A stretch of 7,274 nt of DNA, taken from Phycisphaerae bacterium. GTDB lineage: Bacteria > Planctomycetota > Phycisphaerae > Phycisphaerales > SM1A02. The stretch is from assembly GCA_016873375.1 (NCBI GenBank), contig VGXJ01000088.1, positions 1-7,274 of the forward strand, written 5' to 3'. Position numbers and translations under genes: made by a program. Shown piece after piece: positions 1-6,353 of the stretch. The first letter of the stretch is position 1. Every line of letters starts with the position of its first letter. The notes under the pieces were generated by a model that did not search any database, was not told the origin of the DNA, and was given only the letters and a program-made list of their open reading frames with translations.

Positions 1-146
1 GAACGCTTCTGGTCGGTGTCCTCGATGCGCAGGATGAAGGTTCCGTCGCGGCCCTTCGCGAAGGCCCAGCAGAAGAGCGCGGTTCGGGCGCCGCCCACGT
101 GAAGGTGGCCGGACGGACTCGGAGCGAAGCGTGTGGCGATGCGCAT
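1..146 (-). CDS. gltX: Glutamyl-tRNA synthetase, N-terminal part (cut by window edge)
   Basis: Charges tRNA(Glu) with glutamate in the cytoplasm. Read on the minus strand from ATG at 146-144, the first 48 codons give MRIATRFAPSPSGHLHVGGA, then RTALF, and further on GTFILRIEDTD. This is the start of the class I synthetase Rossmann fold. HLHV is the HIGH-type ATP-binding signature, and GGARTALF plus FILRIEDTD are typical of GltX. The shorter paralogue GluQ (tRNA-Asp queuosine modification) usually lacks the GGARTALF stretch, so GltX is preferred. The rest of the gene, including the KMSKS loop, lies beyond the left edge. No Shine-Dalgarno precedes the start; a TAACCT hexamer lies 9 bases upstream. 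The gene is divergent from the phosphoesterase gene at 238. Identity is clear; discriminating versus non-discriminating tRNA specificity cannot be judged. Confidence 0.93.
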   Translation of the reverse strand, partial: MRIATRFAPSPSGHLHVGGARTALFCWAFAKGRDGTFILRIEDTDQKR

Positions 147-155
147 GGGAGCAAG

Positions 156-161
156 AGGTTA
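156..161 (-). promoter_or_regulatory. Possible -10 element for gltX
   Basis: On the minus strand the hexamer TAACCT ends 9 bases before the gltX ATG, which would put a transcript start only 2-3 bases ahead of the start codon. There is no convincing -35 at 16-18 bases and no Shine-Dalgarno. The call rests on the TANNNT pattern and on similar spacing at other genes in the window. Confidence 0.25.
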
Positions 162-225
162 CCGCGGTCGCACGATTCAATGCGTGCGTGACTGATGGAC
201 CGTCACACACGCGCGCCTTGCGCGT

Positions 226-231
226 CATACT
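226..231 (+). promoter_or_regulatory. Possible -10 element for the phosphoesterase gene
   Basis: CATACT ends 6 bases before the ATG at 238. If used, transcription would begin at or next to the start codon, giving a leaderless mRNA. No Shine-Dalgarno is visible. The -35 region (about 203-208) does not resemble TTGACA. It resembles the TATACT before tig and the TAGACT before clpX. Confidence 0.3.
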
Positions 232-237
232 CCCGCC

Positions 238-729
238 ATGACGACGACTCCGCAGGTGCTGGGCGTGCTTTCGGATGTGCATCGCAAGATCGGTGCGGCA
301 ACGACCGCGATCGAGCTCCTGAAGCGGCATGGTGCCACGCGGTTCGTCTACCTCGGCGATGCCGAGGATGAGCGCGTGATCGATCTCTTTGCCGGCGAAC
401 CGTGCTCGCTCTGCCTTGGCAACTGCGACGACGATGCGCTGGGCGAGTACGCGCGGTTCCTTGGGCTGGACATCCATCCCGATGGTTCGGTGCTCACGGT
501 CGATGGCGTGGATGTGGCGTTCACGCACGGGCACCTGCAGTCGGTCGTCGATCGGTTGCTGCGCGGCGGGCCCCCATTCCTGCTGCACGGCCATACTCAT
601 GTGCGCTGCGATGAGCGCGCCGGTCCGACCCGCATCGTGAATCCCGGCGCGTTCGTGCGGGTCGAGCGGGCGACTGTGGCGCTGATCACGCCGGCGCTCG
701 ACCGCGTCGAGTTCCTCGACGTGCCCTGA
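238..729 (+). CDS. YfcE/MJ0936-type metallophosphoesterase
   Basis: A small cytoplasmic, metal-dependent phosphoesterase of the calcineurin-like superfamily. All core metal-binding motifs are present in order: SDVH (D13, H15), LGDAED (D41), GNCDDD (N62), THGH (H97, H99) and HGHTH (H119, H121), followed by the NPGA turn at 135-138. The two-metal site therefore looks intact. At 163 residues it matches compact members such as MJ0936 and is slightly shorter than E. coli YfcE. Members hydrolyse phosphodiesters in vitro, but the physiological substrate is generally unknown and cannot be read from this sequence. The ATG at 238 is the only start that puts a normal short strand before SDVH. It lacks a Shine-Dalgarno and may be leaderless. 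It is divergent from gltX and followed after 111 bases by a membrane-protein gene; nothing in the context suggests a substrate. Confidence 0.88.
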   Translation: MTTTPQVLGVLSDVHRKIGAATTAIELLKRHGATRFVYLGDAEDERVIDLFAGEPCSLCLGNCDDDALGEYARFLGLDIHPDGSVLTVDGVDVAFTHGHLQSVVDRLLRGGPPFLLHGHTHVRCDERAGPTRIVNPGAFVRVERATVALITPALDRVEFLDVP

Positions 730-840
730 CGCCGCGGGTCGGACCGCACTGCGTGCCGGCCCCGCACGTCGAACACGGCGCTCGCGCCACGATCATCAAG
801 CTGCTGCATCCTGCGCCCGGCCGTGCGCGAACCCAAGCGC

Positions 841-1308
841 ATGTCGTGGCTTCTCGTCATTCATGCTGCCGCCACCTTCTTCATGGCAGGCGTCATCTGG
901 ATCATCCAGGTAGTGCACTATCCGCTGTTCGGCATGGTCGGTGCAGATGGCTTCGCGGCCTACGAGCGATCCCATGCATCCCGCATCACGCCGGTCGTTG
1001 GCACGGCGATGCTTGTCGAAGCGGCCTGCACGGGACTGCTGCTGGTGGCGATGGGTGAACTTGCCGCCCGCGGCGTGCCTCGCTGGATGCCCGTGGCGGG
1101 TGCGATGCTCTTGGCCGGAATCTGGCTGAGCACCTTTGCCGTCCAAGTGCCCTTGCATGGACAGCTCGGACAGGGATTCGATGATGTGGCCCATGCGGCC
1201 TTGGTGCGATCCAATTGGATCCGGACCGTTGGATGGAGCATCCGTGCCGCACTCGCGGCGGGCCTGCTGGTGGCGTGGATGGCTGGTCCGACCGGCACGG
1301 ATCGATGA
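841..1308 (+). CDS. Uncharacterised four-helix membrane protein (DUF1772-like)
   Basis: A 155-residue protein with about four predicted membrane helices (roughly residues 3-25, 51-72, 83-103 and 130-148). It has conserved-looking polar positions: QVVHYPLF at 23-30, H45 in SHASR, E60 in MLVEAA, VPLHGQL at 103-109 and the RSNWIRT segment at 123-129. The pattern of membrane histidines plus VPLH and NWIRT recalls uncharacterised integral membrane proteins near DUF1772 (anthrone-oxygenase-like). That link is from memory of the pattern and is not firm, and no reaction is proposed. I chose ATG 841 because the hydrophobic first helix begins directly after it. An in-frame GTG at 823 would add MREPKR, and neither start has a Shine-Dalgarno. 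The gene ends 43 bases before corA on the same strand and could be cotranscribed with it. Confidence 0.72.
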   Translation: MSWLLVIHAAATFFMAGVIWIIQVVHYPLFGMVGADGFAAYERSHASRITPVVGTAMLVEAACTGLLLVAMGELAARGVPRWMPVAGAMLLAGIWLSTFAVQVPLHGQLGQGFDDVAHAALVRSNWIRTVGWSIRAALAAGLLVAWMAGPTGTDR

Positions 1309-1339
1309 CCGTCCGGGTGCTGCACGCACCGGACCGGAG

Positions 1340-1345
1340 TAGCCT
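1340..1345 (+). promoter_or_regulatory. Possible -10 element for corA
   Basis: TAGCCT ends 6 bases before the corA ATG, the same spacing as CATACT before the gene at 238. A GGAG at 1336-1339 is 12 bases from the ATG, too far for a good ribosome binding site. No -35 match is seen. It is a weak call, and corA may instead be read through from the gene upstream. Confidence 0.22.
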
Positions 1346-1351
1346 CTGGCC

Positions 1352-2500
1352 ATGCTGCATTCCAAGCCCAAGCGGCTGATGCCGAGGCCCAATCTTCCTC
1401 CGGGCACGCTGATGGTCGAGCCCTCGGCGCGTCAACCCACAGTCGAGCTGATGACCTTCGGCCACGGCACAAGCACGGAGCGGCCGCTCAAGACACCCGA
1501 GTCGATCCGGTCCCTCGAACTCGTTGAGGGCCAGGTTGCGTGGGTGAACATCGATGGGCTCGGCGATCTGGCCATCCTCGAGGCGGTGGCGCAACGCTTC
1601 GGGATCCATCCTCTGGCCATGGAAGATGCCGCCGATACCGTGCAGCGCTCCAAGATCGATGTGTACGGGGATCACAGCTGCATCATCCTTCCCATGCCGC
1701 TGCTTGCCGATCGGCACTTCCGCACGGAGCAGCTGGCCCTCATCCTTGGAAAGACCTGGATTGTCACGGTGCAGGAAGAGACTGACGGGGACTGCCTCGA
1801 TTCCTTGCGCCGGCGCATCCGCGAGCACAAGGGACGCATTGCTGGCGGTTCGGCGTCGTATGCGGCTTATGCGATGGTCGATGCCGTCATCGATGCCTAC
1901 TTCCCGCTCATCGAAAGGCTCGAGCACCGGATCGAGCAGCTTGAGGATGACGTCATCTTCAGGACCTCGGGCGACGACATCGTCAGGATCCGTCACCTCA
2001 AGCGCGACATCGCCACGCTGCGTCGTGCGGTGTGGCCGCTTCGTGATGCCGTCAGTGCCATGCTTGCTGCGGACCATGTCTTCCCCGCGGACGATCGGCT
2101 TTACATGCGTGATGCGTACGACCATGTCACGCGCGTGCTCGACATGCTGGACAACGCCCGTTCGATCGCAGCCGACCTGACGGACATCTACATGGCGGTG
2201 ACCAGCAACCGCATGGGCGAGGTGACCAAGGTGCTCACCATCATCGCCACGATCTTCATGCCGCTCTCATTCCTTGCAGGTCTGTACGGCATGAACTTCG
2301 ACCCCGAGCGCAGCCCACTCAACATGCCGGAGCTGAACTGGTACTACGGCTATCCCTTCGCGCTGGGCCTCATGGCGGGCACGGCCATCCTGCTGCTGCT
2401 CTTCTTCCGGCGCAGGGGCTGGCTCGGCACCAACTTCCTGCGAGTGCAGTCTCGGCGGCCAGCTGCGGCGCGCAATCGAGCGCACGCGCGGGGTAGCTGA
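1352..2500 (+). CDS. corA: CorA-family magnesium/cobalt channel
   Basis: Forms a pentameric inner-membrane channel for Mg2+ (and Co2+). The 382 residues follow the Thermotoga CorA layout: NLPPGTL near the N-terminus (14-20), a cytoplasmic alpha/beta domain, long stalk helices (about 170-300), TM1 (about 291-312) ending in YGMNF (312-316), a periplasmic loop with MPEL (325-328), TM2 (about 333-352) and a basic RRRG end. The GMN selectivity motif is intact. D92 (in AMED) and D278 (in LTDIY) align with the two aspartates of the regulatory Mg2+ site in Thermotoga CorA. The N-terminal match supports the ATG at 1352. Compared with Thermotoga, the GMN-MPEL loop is about six residues longer, and an Arg-rich tail of about 27 residues follows RRRGW. 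No Mg2+-sensing leader is visible: the gap to the upstream gene is 43 bases. Confidence 0.94.
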   Translation: MLHSKPKRLMPRPNLPPGTLMVEPSARQPTVELMTFGHGTSTERPLKTPESIRSLELVEGQVAWVNIDGLGDLAILEAVAQRFGIHPLAMEDAADTVQRSKIDVYGDHSCIILPMPLLADRHFRTEQLALILGKTWIVTVQEETDGDCLDSLRRRIREHKGRIAGGSASYAAYAMVDAVIDAYFPLIERLEHRIEQLEDDVIFRTSGDDIVRIRHLKRDIATLRRAVWPLRDAVSAMLAADHVFPADDRLYMRDAYDHVTRVLDMLDNARSIAADLTDIYMAVTSNRMGEVTKVLTIIATIFMPLSFLAGLYGMNFDPERSPLNMPELNWYYGYPFALGLMAGTAILLLLFFRRRGWLGTNFLRVQSRRPAAARNRAHARGS

Positions 2501-2536
2501 CGCCCGGGTCCCTGACATTCGTTGGGCAAAAGGCCC

Positions 2537-2566
2537 TTGATAACACGGGCTGATTATCCGTACTCT
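2537..2566 (+). promoter_or_regulatory. Candidate sigma-70-type promoter for glnN
   Basis: TTGATA (2537-2542, five of six matches to the -35 consensus) is followed after 18 bases by TACTCT (2561-2566, a poor -10 with three of six matches). It lies in the 112-base gap between corA and glnN and is locally AT-richer than its surroundings. A start near 2573 would give a leader of about 40 bases. I see no convincing sigma-54, NtrC or NtcA site, so nitrogen control is not shown by the sequence. Confidence 0.4.
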
Positions 2567-2612
2567 TGCCGGATCCGCGATCGCGCGGCCCGATCCAACC
2601 TTACGAAACACC

Positions 2613-2666
2613 ATGAATCACCCAACCAACTCAACCACCATGAGTCACCGCACCAACCCAACCACC
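2613..2666 (+). repeat. Tandem 27-bp repeat at the glnN start, each unit beginning with ATG
   Basis: Unit 1 (2613-2639) and unit 2 (2640-2666) match at 23 of 27 bases and abut exactly. Each begins ATGA and ends AACCACC, and a third ATGA follows at 2667. The unit length is a multiple of three, so all three ATGs are in the glnN frame. The encoded units are MNHPTNSTT and MSHRTNPTT. The DNA is rich in A and C on this strand, so the leader RNA would be weakly structured. Confidence 0.85.
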
Positions 2667-4805
2667 ATGACCACCATTGCACATACCGAACGATCGAGCG
2701 ATCTCTACGGAACCCTGACCTTCGGCGGCGACGACATGCTCAAGCGCCTTCCGCCGGAGATCAGCATGAAGCTGCAGGCGACCATGAAGCTCGGCAAGCC
2801 GCTCGACCCGGGCATCGCCAACACCGTCGCTGCTGCGATGAAGGACTGGGCGCTTGAGCATGGTGCCACGCACTACACGCACTGGTTCCAGCCACTCACG
2901 GGCACGACCGCCGAGAAGCATGATGCATTCCTGCATCCCATGGGTGATGGAACCGCGATCGAGAAGTTCAGCGGCTCTGCGCTCATCCAGGGCGAGCCCG
3001 ACGCGAGCAGCTTCCCGCACGGCGGCATCCGCGACACCTACGAAGCCCGTGGCTACACCGCGTGGGATGCCACGAGCCCTGCGTTCATCCTGCGCACGAG
3101 CGAAGGGCACGCCACGCTCTGCATCCCGACCGTCTTCGTGAGCTGGACCGGCGAAGCGCTCGACAAGAAGACGCCGCTCCTGCGCTCGATCGAGGCCGTG
3201 AGCGCGCAGGCCATGCGGGTGCTCAAGCTGTTCGGCACCGACAAGGGCGTGAATCAGGTCATCACCTCGCTGGGCTGCGAGCAGGAGTACTTCCTGGTCG
3301 ATGAAACGCTGGGCTCGGAGCGGCTCGACCTCGTCGTCTGCGGCCGCACGCTGCTCGGCGCCGCGCCGCCGAAGGGCCAGCAGCTGGAAGACCACTACTT
3401 CGGCTCGATCCCCGCCGATGTGCTGGATTTCATGGCCAGCGCCGAACGCAAGCTCTTCGAACTGGGCGTCCCGGTCAAGACCCGCCACAACGAGGTGGCG
3501 CCCGGGCAGTACGAGATCGCGCCGATCTACGAGAACGCCAACATTGCCGTCGACCACCAGATGCTCGTCATGCATGTACTCCGCTCGACTGCGCGTGAGC
3601 ACGGCTTCATGTGCCTGATGCACGAGAAGCCCTTCGCCCGCGTGAACGGCTCGGGCAAGCACAACAACTGGAGCATGTCGACCGACACCGGCGTGAATCT
3701 GCTCGACCCGCGCGACGACACGCACACCAACATGCAGTTCCTCACTTGCCTCTGCGCGGTCATCCGTGCGGTCGACCTGCATGCCGACCTGCTGCGTGCC
3801 TCGATTGCGAGCGCCCACAACGACCACCGCCTGGGCGCCAACGAGGCCCCGCCGGCGATCATGAGCATCTACCTCGGCGACATGCTCACCGACATCCTCG
3901 ACCAGCTCGAGAAGGGCACGCCGAAGAAGACCATGAAGGGCGGTGCGATCGACCTCGGTGCCAGCACGCTCATGGCGCTGCCCCGCCACGCCAGCGACCG
4001 CAACCGCACGAGCCCGTTTGCCTTCACGGGCAACAAGTTCGAGTTCCGCGCGGTCGGTTCCAGCGCGAGCGTCGCATGGCCCAACACGGTGCTCAACACG
4101 ATCGTGGCCGAGAGCCTTGACGTTGTCGCCACCGCCATCGAGAAGAAGGCCGGCCGCAACGCGAGCGGTGCCAAGCTCGAAGCCGCCGTGCGCGAGGTGC
4201 TCAAGGGCATCATCAAGGAGCACCGCCGTGTCTGCTTCGATGGCGACGGCTACAGCGCCGAGTGGCACGCCGAGGCCGCCCGCCGCGGCCTGCCCAACAT
4301 GGCCAGCACGGCCGATTGCCTCGGTGCGCTCGACACGAAGAAGGCCAAGGCGCTCTTCGCGCACTACGGCGTGCTCAGCCATCGCGAGCTGCACGCGCGC
4401 TACGAGGTGCAGCTTGAGCAGTACACCAAGCTCATCACCATCGAAAGCCGCACCCTCGTGCAGATGGTGAACACGCAGGTGCTTCCGGCTTGCCTGCGCG
4501 CGCAGGCCGAACTCGCCGACACCGTCGCCGCCACGCAGTCGGCCGGCGTCGAGTGCGCCGACAGCGAAGAAGCCTTGAAGGACGTGGTGCGTCGCGTGGC
4601 CGAGCTGCGCGCCGCGACCAAGTCGCTGGAGACGTCGACCGAGGCCCAGAAGGGCGATGCGGCGAAGAAGGTGCGCTACCTGCGCGACACGGTCGTACCA
4701 TCGATGCAGCGCGTGCGCGATGCGTCCGATGGCCTCGAGCGGCTGGTCCCGGCCGATCTGTGGCCGATCCCGACCTACGCCGATCTCCTGTTCTTGGGCC
4801 GCTGA
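2613..4805 (+). CDS. glnN: Type III glutamine synthetase
   Basis: Makes glutamine from glutamate, ammonia and ATP in the cytoplasm. Its 730 residues fit the large GSIII class (about 700-730), not the 450-residue GSI. Family blocks in order: LYGTLTF (31-37), the N-terminal GATHYTHWFQPLTGTTAEKH (84-103), the metal-binding GCEQEYFLVD (221-230), RHNEVAPGQYEIAP (291-304), the signature HEKPFARVNGSGKHNNWS (337-354), then NEAPPAI (410-416) and NKFEFRAVGSS (474-484). A helical C-terminal region ends LWPIPTYADLLF. Catalytic-core motifs look intact. The start is uncertain: ATGs at 2613, 2640 and 2667 are all in frame and none has a Shine-Dalgarno. M19 (2667) leaves 12 residues before LYG and may be the ancestral start, with the first 18 residues coming from a tandem repeat. 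It is followed by a strong terminator, so it is probably the last gene of its unit. No glnB/glnK or amt gene is adjacent. Confidence 0.95.
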   Translation: MNHPTNSTTMSHRTNPTTMTTIAHTERSSDLYGTLTFGGDDMLKRLPPEISMKLQATMKLGKPLDPGIANTVAAAMKDWALEHGATHYTHWFQPLTGTTAEKHDAFLHPMGDGTAIEKFSGSALIQGEPDASSFPHGGIRDTYEARGYTAWDATSPAFILRTSEGHATLCIPTVFVSWTGEALDKKTPLLRSIEAVSAQAMRVLKLFGTDKGVNQVITSLGCEQEYFLVDETLGSERLDLVVCGRTLLGAAPPKGQQLEDHYFGSIPADVLDFMASAERKLFELGVPVKTRHNEVAPGQYEIAPIYENANIAVDHQMLVMHVLRSTAREHGFMCLMHEKPFARVNGSGKHNNWSMSTDTGVNLLDPRDDTHTNMQFLTCLCAVIRAVDLHADLLRASIASAHNDHRLGANEAPPAIMSIYLGDMLTDILDQLEKGTPKKTMKGGAIDLGASTLMALPRHASDRNRTSPFAFTGNKFEFRAVGSSASVAWPNTVLNTIVAESLDVVATAIEKKAGRNASGAKLEAAVREVLKGIIKEHRRVCFDGDGYSAEWHAEAARRGLPNMASTADCLGALDTKKAKALFAHYGVLSHRELHARYEVQLEQYTKLITIESRTLVQMVNTQVLPACLRAQAELADTVAATQSAGVECADSEEALKDVVRRVAELRAATKSLETSTEAQKGDAAKKVRYLRDTVVPSMQRVRDASDGLERLVPADLWPIPTYADLLFLGR

Positions 4806-4859
4806 TCGCACGGATCCGATAGCCACCAGCGGGCTTCGTGCCCCGACCCCAGTTCCACC

Positions 4860-4889
4860 GAAGGCCCCCGAAACCCGGGGGCCTTCTTT
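4860..4889 (+). terminator. Rho-independent terminator after glnN
   Basis: A perfect 11-bp stem (GAAGGCCCCCG at 4860-4870 pairing with CGGGGGCCTTC at 4876-4886) closes a 5-base AAACC loop and runs into TTT. It begins 54 bases after the glnN stop and ends 31 bases before the tig -10, so it separates the two transcription units. The T-tract is short but the stem is very GC-rich. The minus strand lacks a T-run after the hairpin, so it probably works in one direction only. Confidence 0.88.
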
Positions 4890-4893
4890 GTCG

Positions 4894-4914
4894 GTGCATC
4901 GTGCATTTCGTGCA
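4894..4914 (+). repeat. Three GTGCA copies in the tig upstream region
   Basis: GTGCA occurs at 4894-4898, 4901-4905 and 4910-4914, spaced 7 and 9 bases, directly upstream of the tig -10 where a -35 would be expected. It could be an operator or simple chance. The spacing does not match a helical turn and no regulator is indicated. Confidence 0.35.
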
Positions 4915-4920
4915 AGCCCC

Positions 4921-4926
4921 TATACT
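4921..4926 (+). promoter_or_regulatory. -10 element of the tig promoter
   Basis: TATACT is a strong -10 match (four of six to TATAAT, with the key T-A and final T) and lies just after the glnN terminator, 26 bases before the tig ATG. No clear -35 is seen at 16-18 bases; the GTGCA repeats occupy that region. It would give a leader of about 20 bases that includes the AAGGA ribosome binding site. Confidence 0.6.
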
Positions 4927-4940
4927 CGACCCTCCCCATC

Positions 4941-4945
4941 AAGGA
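4941..4945 (+). promoter_or_regulatory. Shine-Dalgarno of tig
   Basis: AAGGA lies 7 bases before the ATG at 4953 and fixes this start. It is the only good Shine-Dalgarno at a gene start in this window. Confidence 0.75.
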
Positions 4946-4952
4946 CCCAACC

Positions 4953-6353
4953 ATGAGCACGCAGACCGCTGAACCGAAGATCGTCGTGTCCGACGCAGGC
5001 CCCGCCCTCAAGCGCATCGAAGTGACCATCCCGGCCGATGCCGTGGACAGCCACCTTGCCGGCGCCTTTGCGAACCTGCAGAACGGCGCAGCACTGCCGG
5101 GCTACCGCCCGGGCAAGGCACCGATGGCGATCCTCGAGAAGCGGTTTGGGAAGCAACTCCTCGAAGAGGCCCGCGGTCAGCTCGTCGGTCAGGCCTTCAA
5201 CAAGGCTGTCACCGACCACAAGCTTCGCCCGATCGGCAATCCCGAGATGAGCCCTGGCAGCGCGCTGGCCGAGCTCGCCCGTGGCGCATCGTTTACCTTC
5301 AGCGTCGACATCGAGGTGATCCCTGACTTCACGCTGCCTGCCTGGGAAGGCATGGGCATCCGCAAGCCAGTGATCGACGTCATCGACAAGCACATCGACG
5401 ACGAGATCCTGCGCAACCAGTACCGCTTCGGCACACCGAGCCTGATCGACGGCCCGTTCGAGCACCTTGACCGCATGATCGGCACCGTCGCCGTGACCGT
5501 GAAGGGCGAATCCGAGCCCTTCTACAAGGCCGACAATGCGCTGGCCGTCGTTCCGGCCAAGGAAGACGAGGGCAAGGGCCCGTTCCTGGGCATCATGATC
5601 GACGACCTGCAGAAGCAACTGATGGGCCGCAAGGTCGGCGACGCGGTGAGCTTCACCGCCAAGGGCCCCGAAGGCCACGAGCATGAGAAGGTGCGCGGCA
5701 ACGACCTGTCGTTCTCGTTCACGATCACCCAAGCCGAGCGCATCACGCCGGCTCCGGTGCCGGAACTGGCCGGCAAGCTTGGCCTTGCCGACGAAGCCAT
5801 GCTGCGCGAGCAGATCAAGATGGTGCTCGAGCAGCGCCGCGACGGCGAACAGCAGGTTGCCATGCGCGAGCAGGTCATGGAACAGCTCGCCAATGCGGTC
5901 AGCTTCGAGCTACCCGCCAAGCTCAGCGCTGGCCAGATCACCCGCGATCTCGAGCGCCAGCGCTACGAACTGCTCTCCCGCGGCACTGCGCCTGAGCAGG
6001 TCGAGCTCAAGCTCGCGGAGGCCCGCGCCGACACGACTGAGTCGGCCCAGCGTCGCCTGAAGCTCTTCTTCATCCTGCAGCGCCTGGCCGAGGACCTGGG
6101 GGTGGATGTGACTGAGGGCGAACTCAACGGCCGCGTCGCGATGATCGCGCGCCAACAGAACATGCGCCCTGCCGAACTCCGCAAGGAACTCGAGCAGAGC
6201 GGCCGCATCCAGGAAGTCGCGCTGGGCATACGCGAGGCCAAGGTTGCCGACCGCGTCATCGTGCGAGCCACGGTCACCGATGTGCCCGCCGAGGACTGGA
6301 ACAAGGAAGTCGAAGCCAAGGCCTCGGCCCGCAAGGCCGGCACCAAGAAGTGA
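4953..6353 (+). CDS. tig: Trigger factor, ribosome-associated chaperone
   Basis: Binds the ribosomal exit tunnel and shields nascent chains. The 466 residues show the three-part layout. An N-terminal ribosome-binding domain (about 1-150) carries GYRPGKAP (50-57), the equivalent of the GFRxGKxP loop that docks on the ribosome. A middle FKBP-like region follows (about 165-262), with MIGTVAVTVKG, LQKQLMGRKVGDAVSF and LSFSFTITQAERI. A long helical C-terminal chaperone domain (about 270-445) ends in a Lys-rich tail. The middle domain is divergent: the glycine-rich and aromatic positions that form the prolyl-isomerase pocket are hard to find, so enzymatic activity is doubtful. Length is near the usual 430-450. 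The start is fixed by AAGGA 7 bases upstream. Its stop overlaps the next gene's GTG by four bases, and clpX follows, a common neighbourhood for tig. Confidence 0.94.
   Translation: MSTQTAEPKIVVSDAGPALKRIEVTIPADAVDSHLAGAFANLQNGAALPGYRPGKAPMAILEKRFGKQLLEEARGQLVGQAFNKAVTDHKLRPIGNPEMSPGSALAELARGASFTFSVDIEVIPDFTLPAWEGMGIRKPVIDVIDKHIDDEILRNQYRFGTPSLIDGPFEHLDRMIGTVAVTVKGESEPFYKADNALAVVPAKEDEGKGPFLGIMIDDLQKQLMGRKVGDAVSFTAKGPEGHEHEKVRGNDLSFSFTITQAERITPAPVPELAGKLGLADEAMLREQIKMVLEQRRDGEQQVAMREQVMEQLANAVSFELPAKLSAGQITRDLERQRYELLSRGTAPEQVELKLAEARADTTESAQRRLKLFFILQRLAEDLGVDVTEGELNGRVAMIARQQNMRPAELRKELEQSGRIQEVALGIREAKVADRVIVRATVTDVPAEDWNKEVEAKASARKAGTKK

Noticed and set aside
730..840. 111-base gap after the phosphoesterase gene, with a small CGTGC-7-GCACG hairpin
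   Set aside because: The stem is 5 bp with no T-tract, and the one open frame across it is out of register with any motif. I see nothing functional here beyond ordinary spacer.
1208..1221. Perfect 14-bp palindrome GATCCAATTGGATC
   Set aside because: It lies inside the coding part for RSNWIR, a conserved-looking segment of the membrane protein, so protein constraint explains it. No partner sites were seen.
986..2125. A 379-residue minus-strand frame across the membrane-protein gene and corA
   Set aside because: It spans two confident plus-strand genes, has no family motif, and is explained by third-position GC bias.
2524..2536. GGGC-5-GCCC-like hairpin after corA considered as its terminator
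   Set aside because: Only a four-base stem and no T-run follows; too weak to call.
2631..4826. A 731-residue open frame on the minus strand, antisense to nearly all of glnN
   Set aside because: GC-rich codon use in glnN leaves few antisense stops. The translation is rich in Arg, Val, His and Gly with no recognisable domain, and the plus-strand frame is an unmistakable glutamine synthetase.
4920..5732. A 270-residue minus-strand frame over tig and its promoter
   Set aside because: Antisense shadow of trigger factor; it also runs into the tig promoter and has no recognisable domain.
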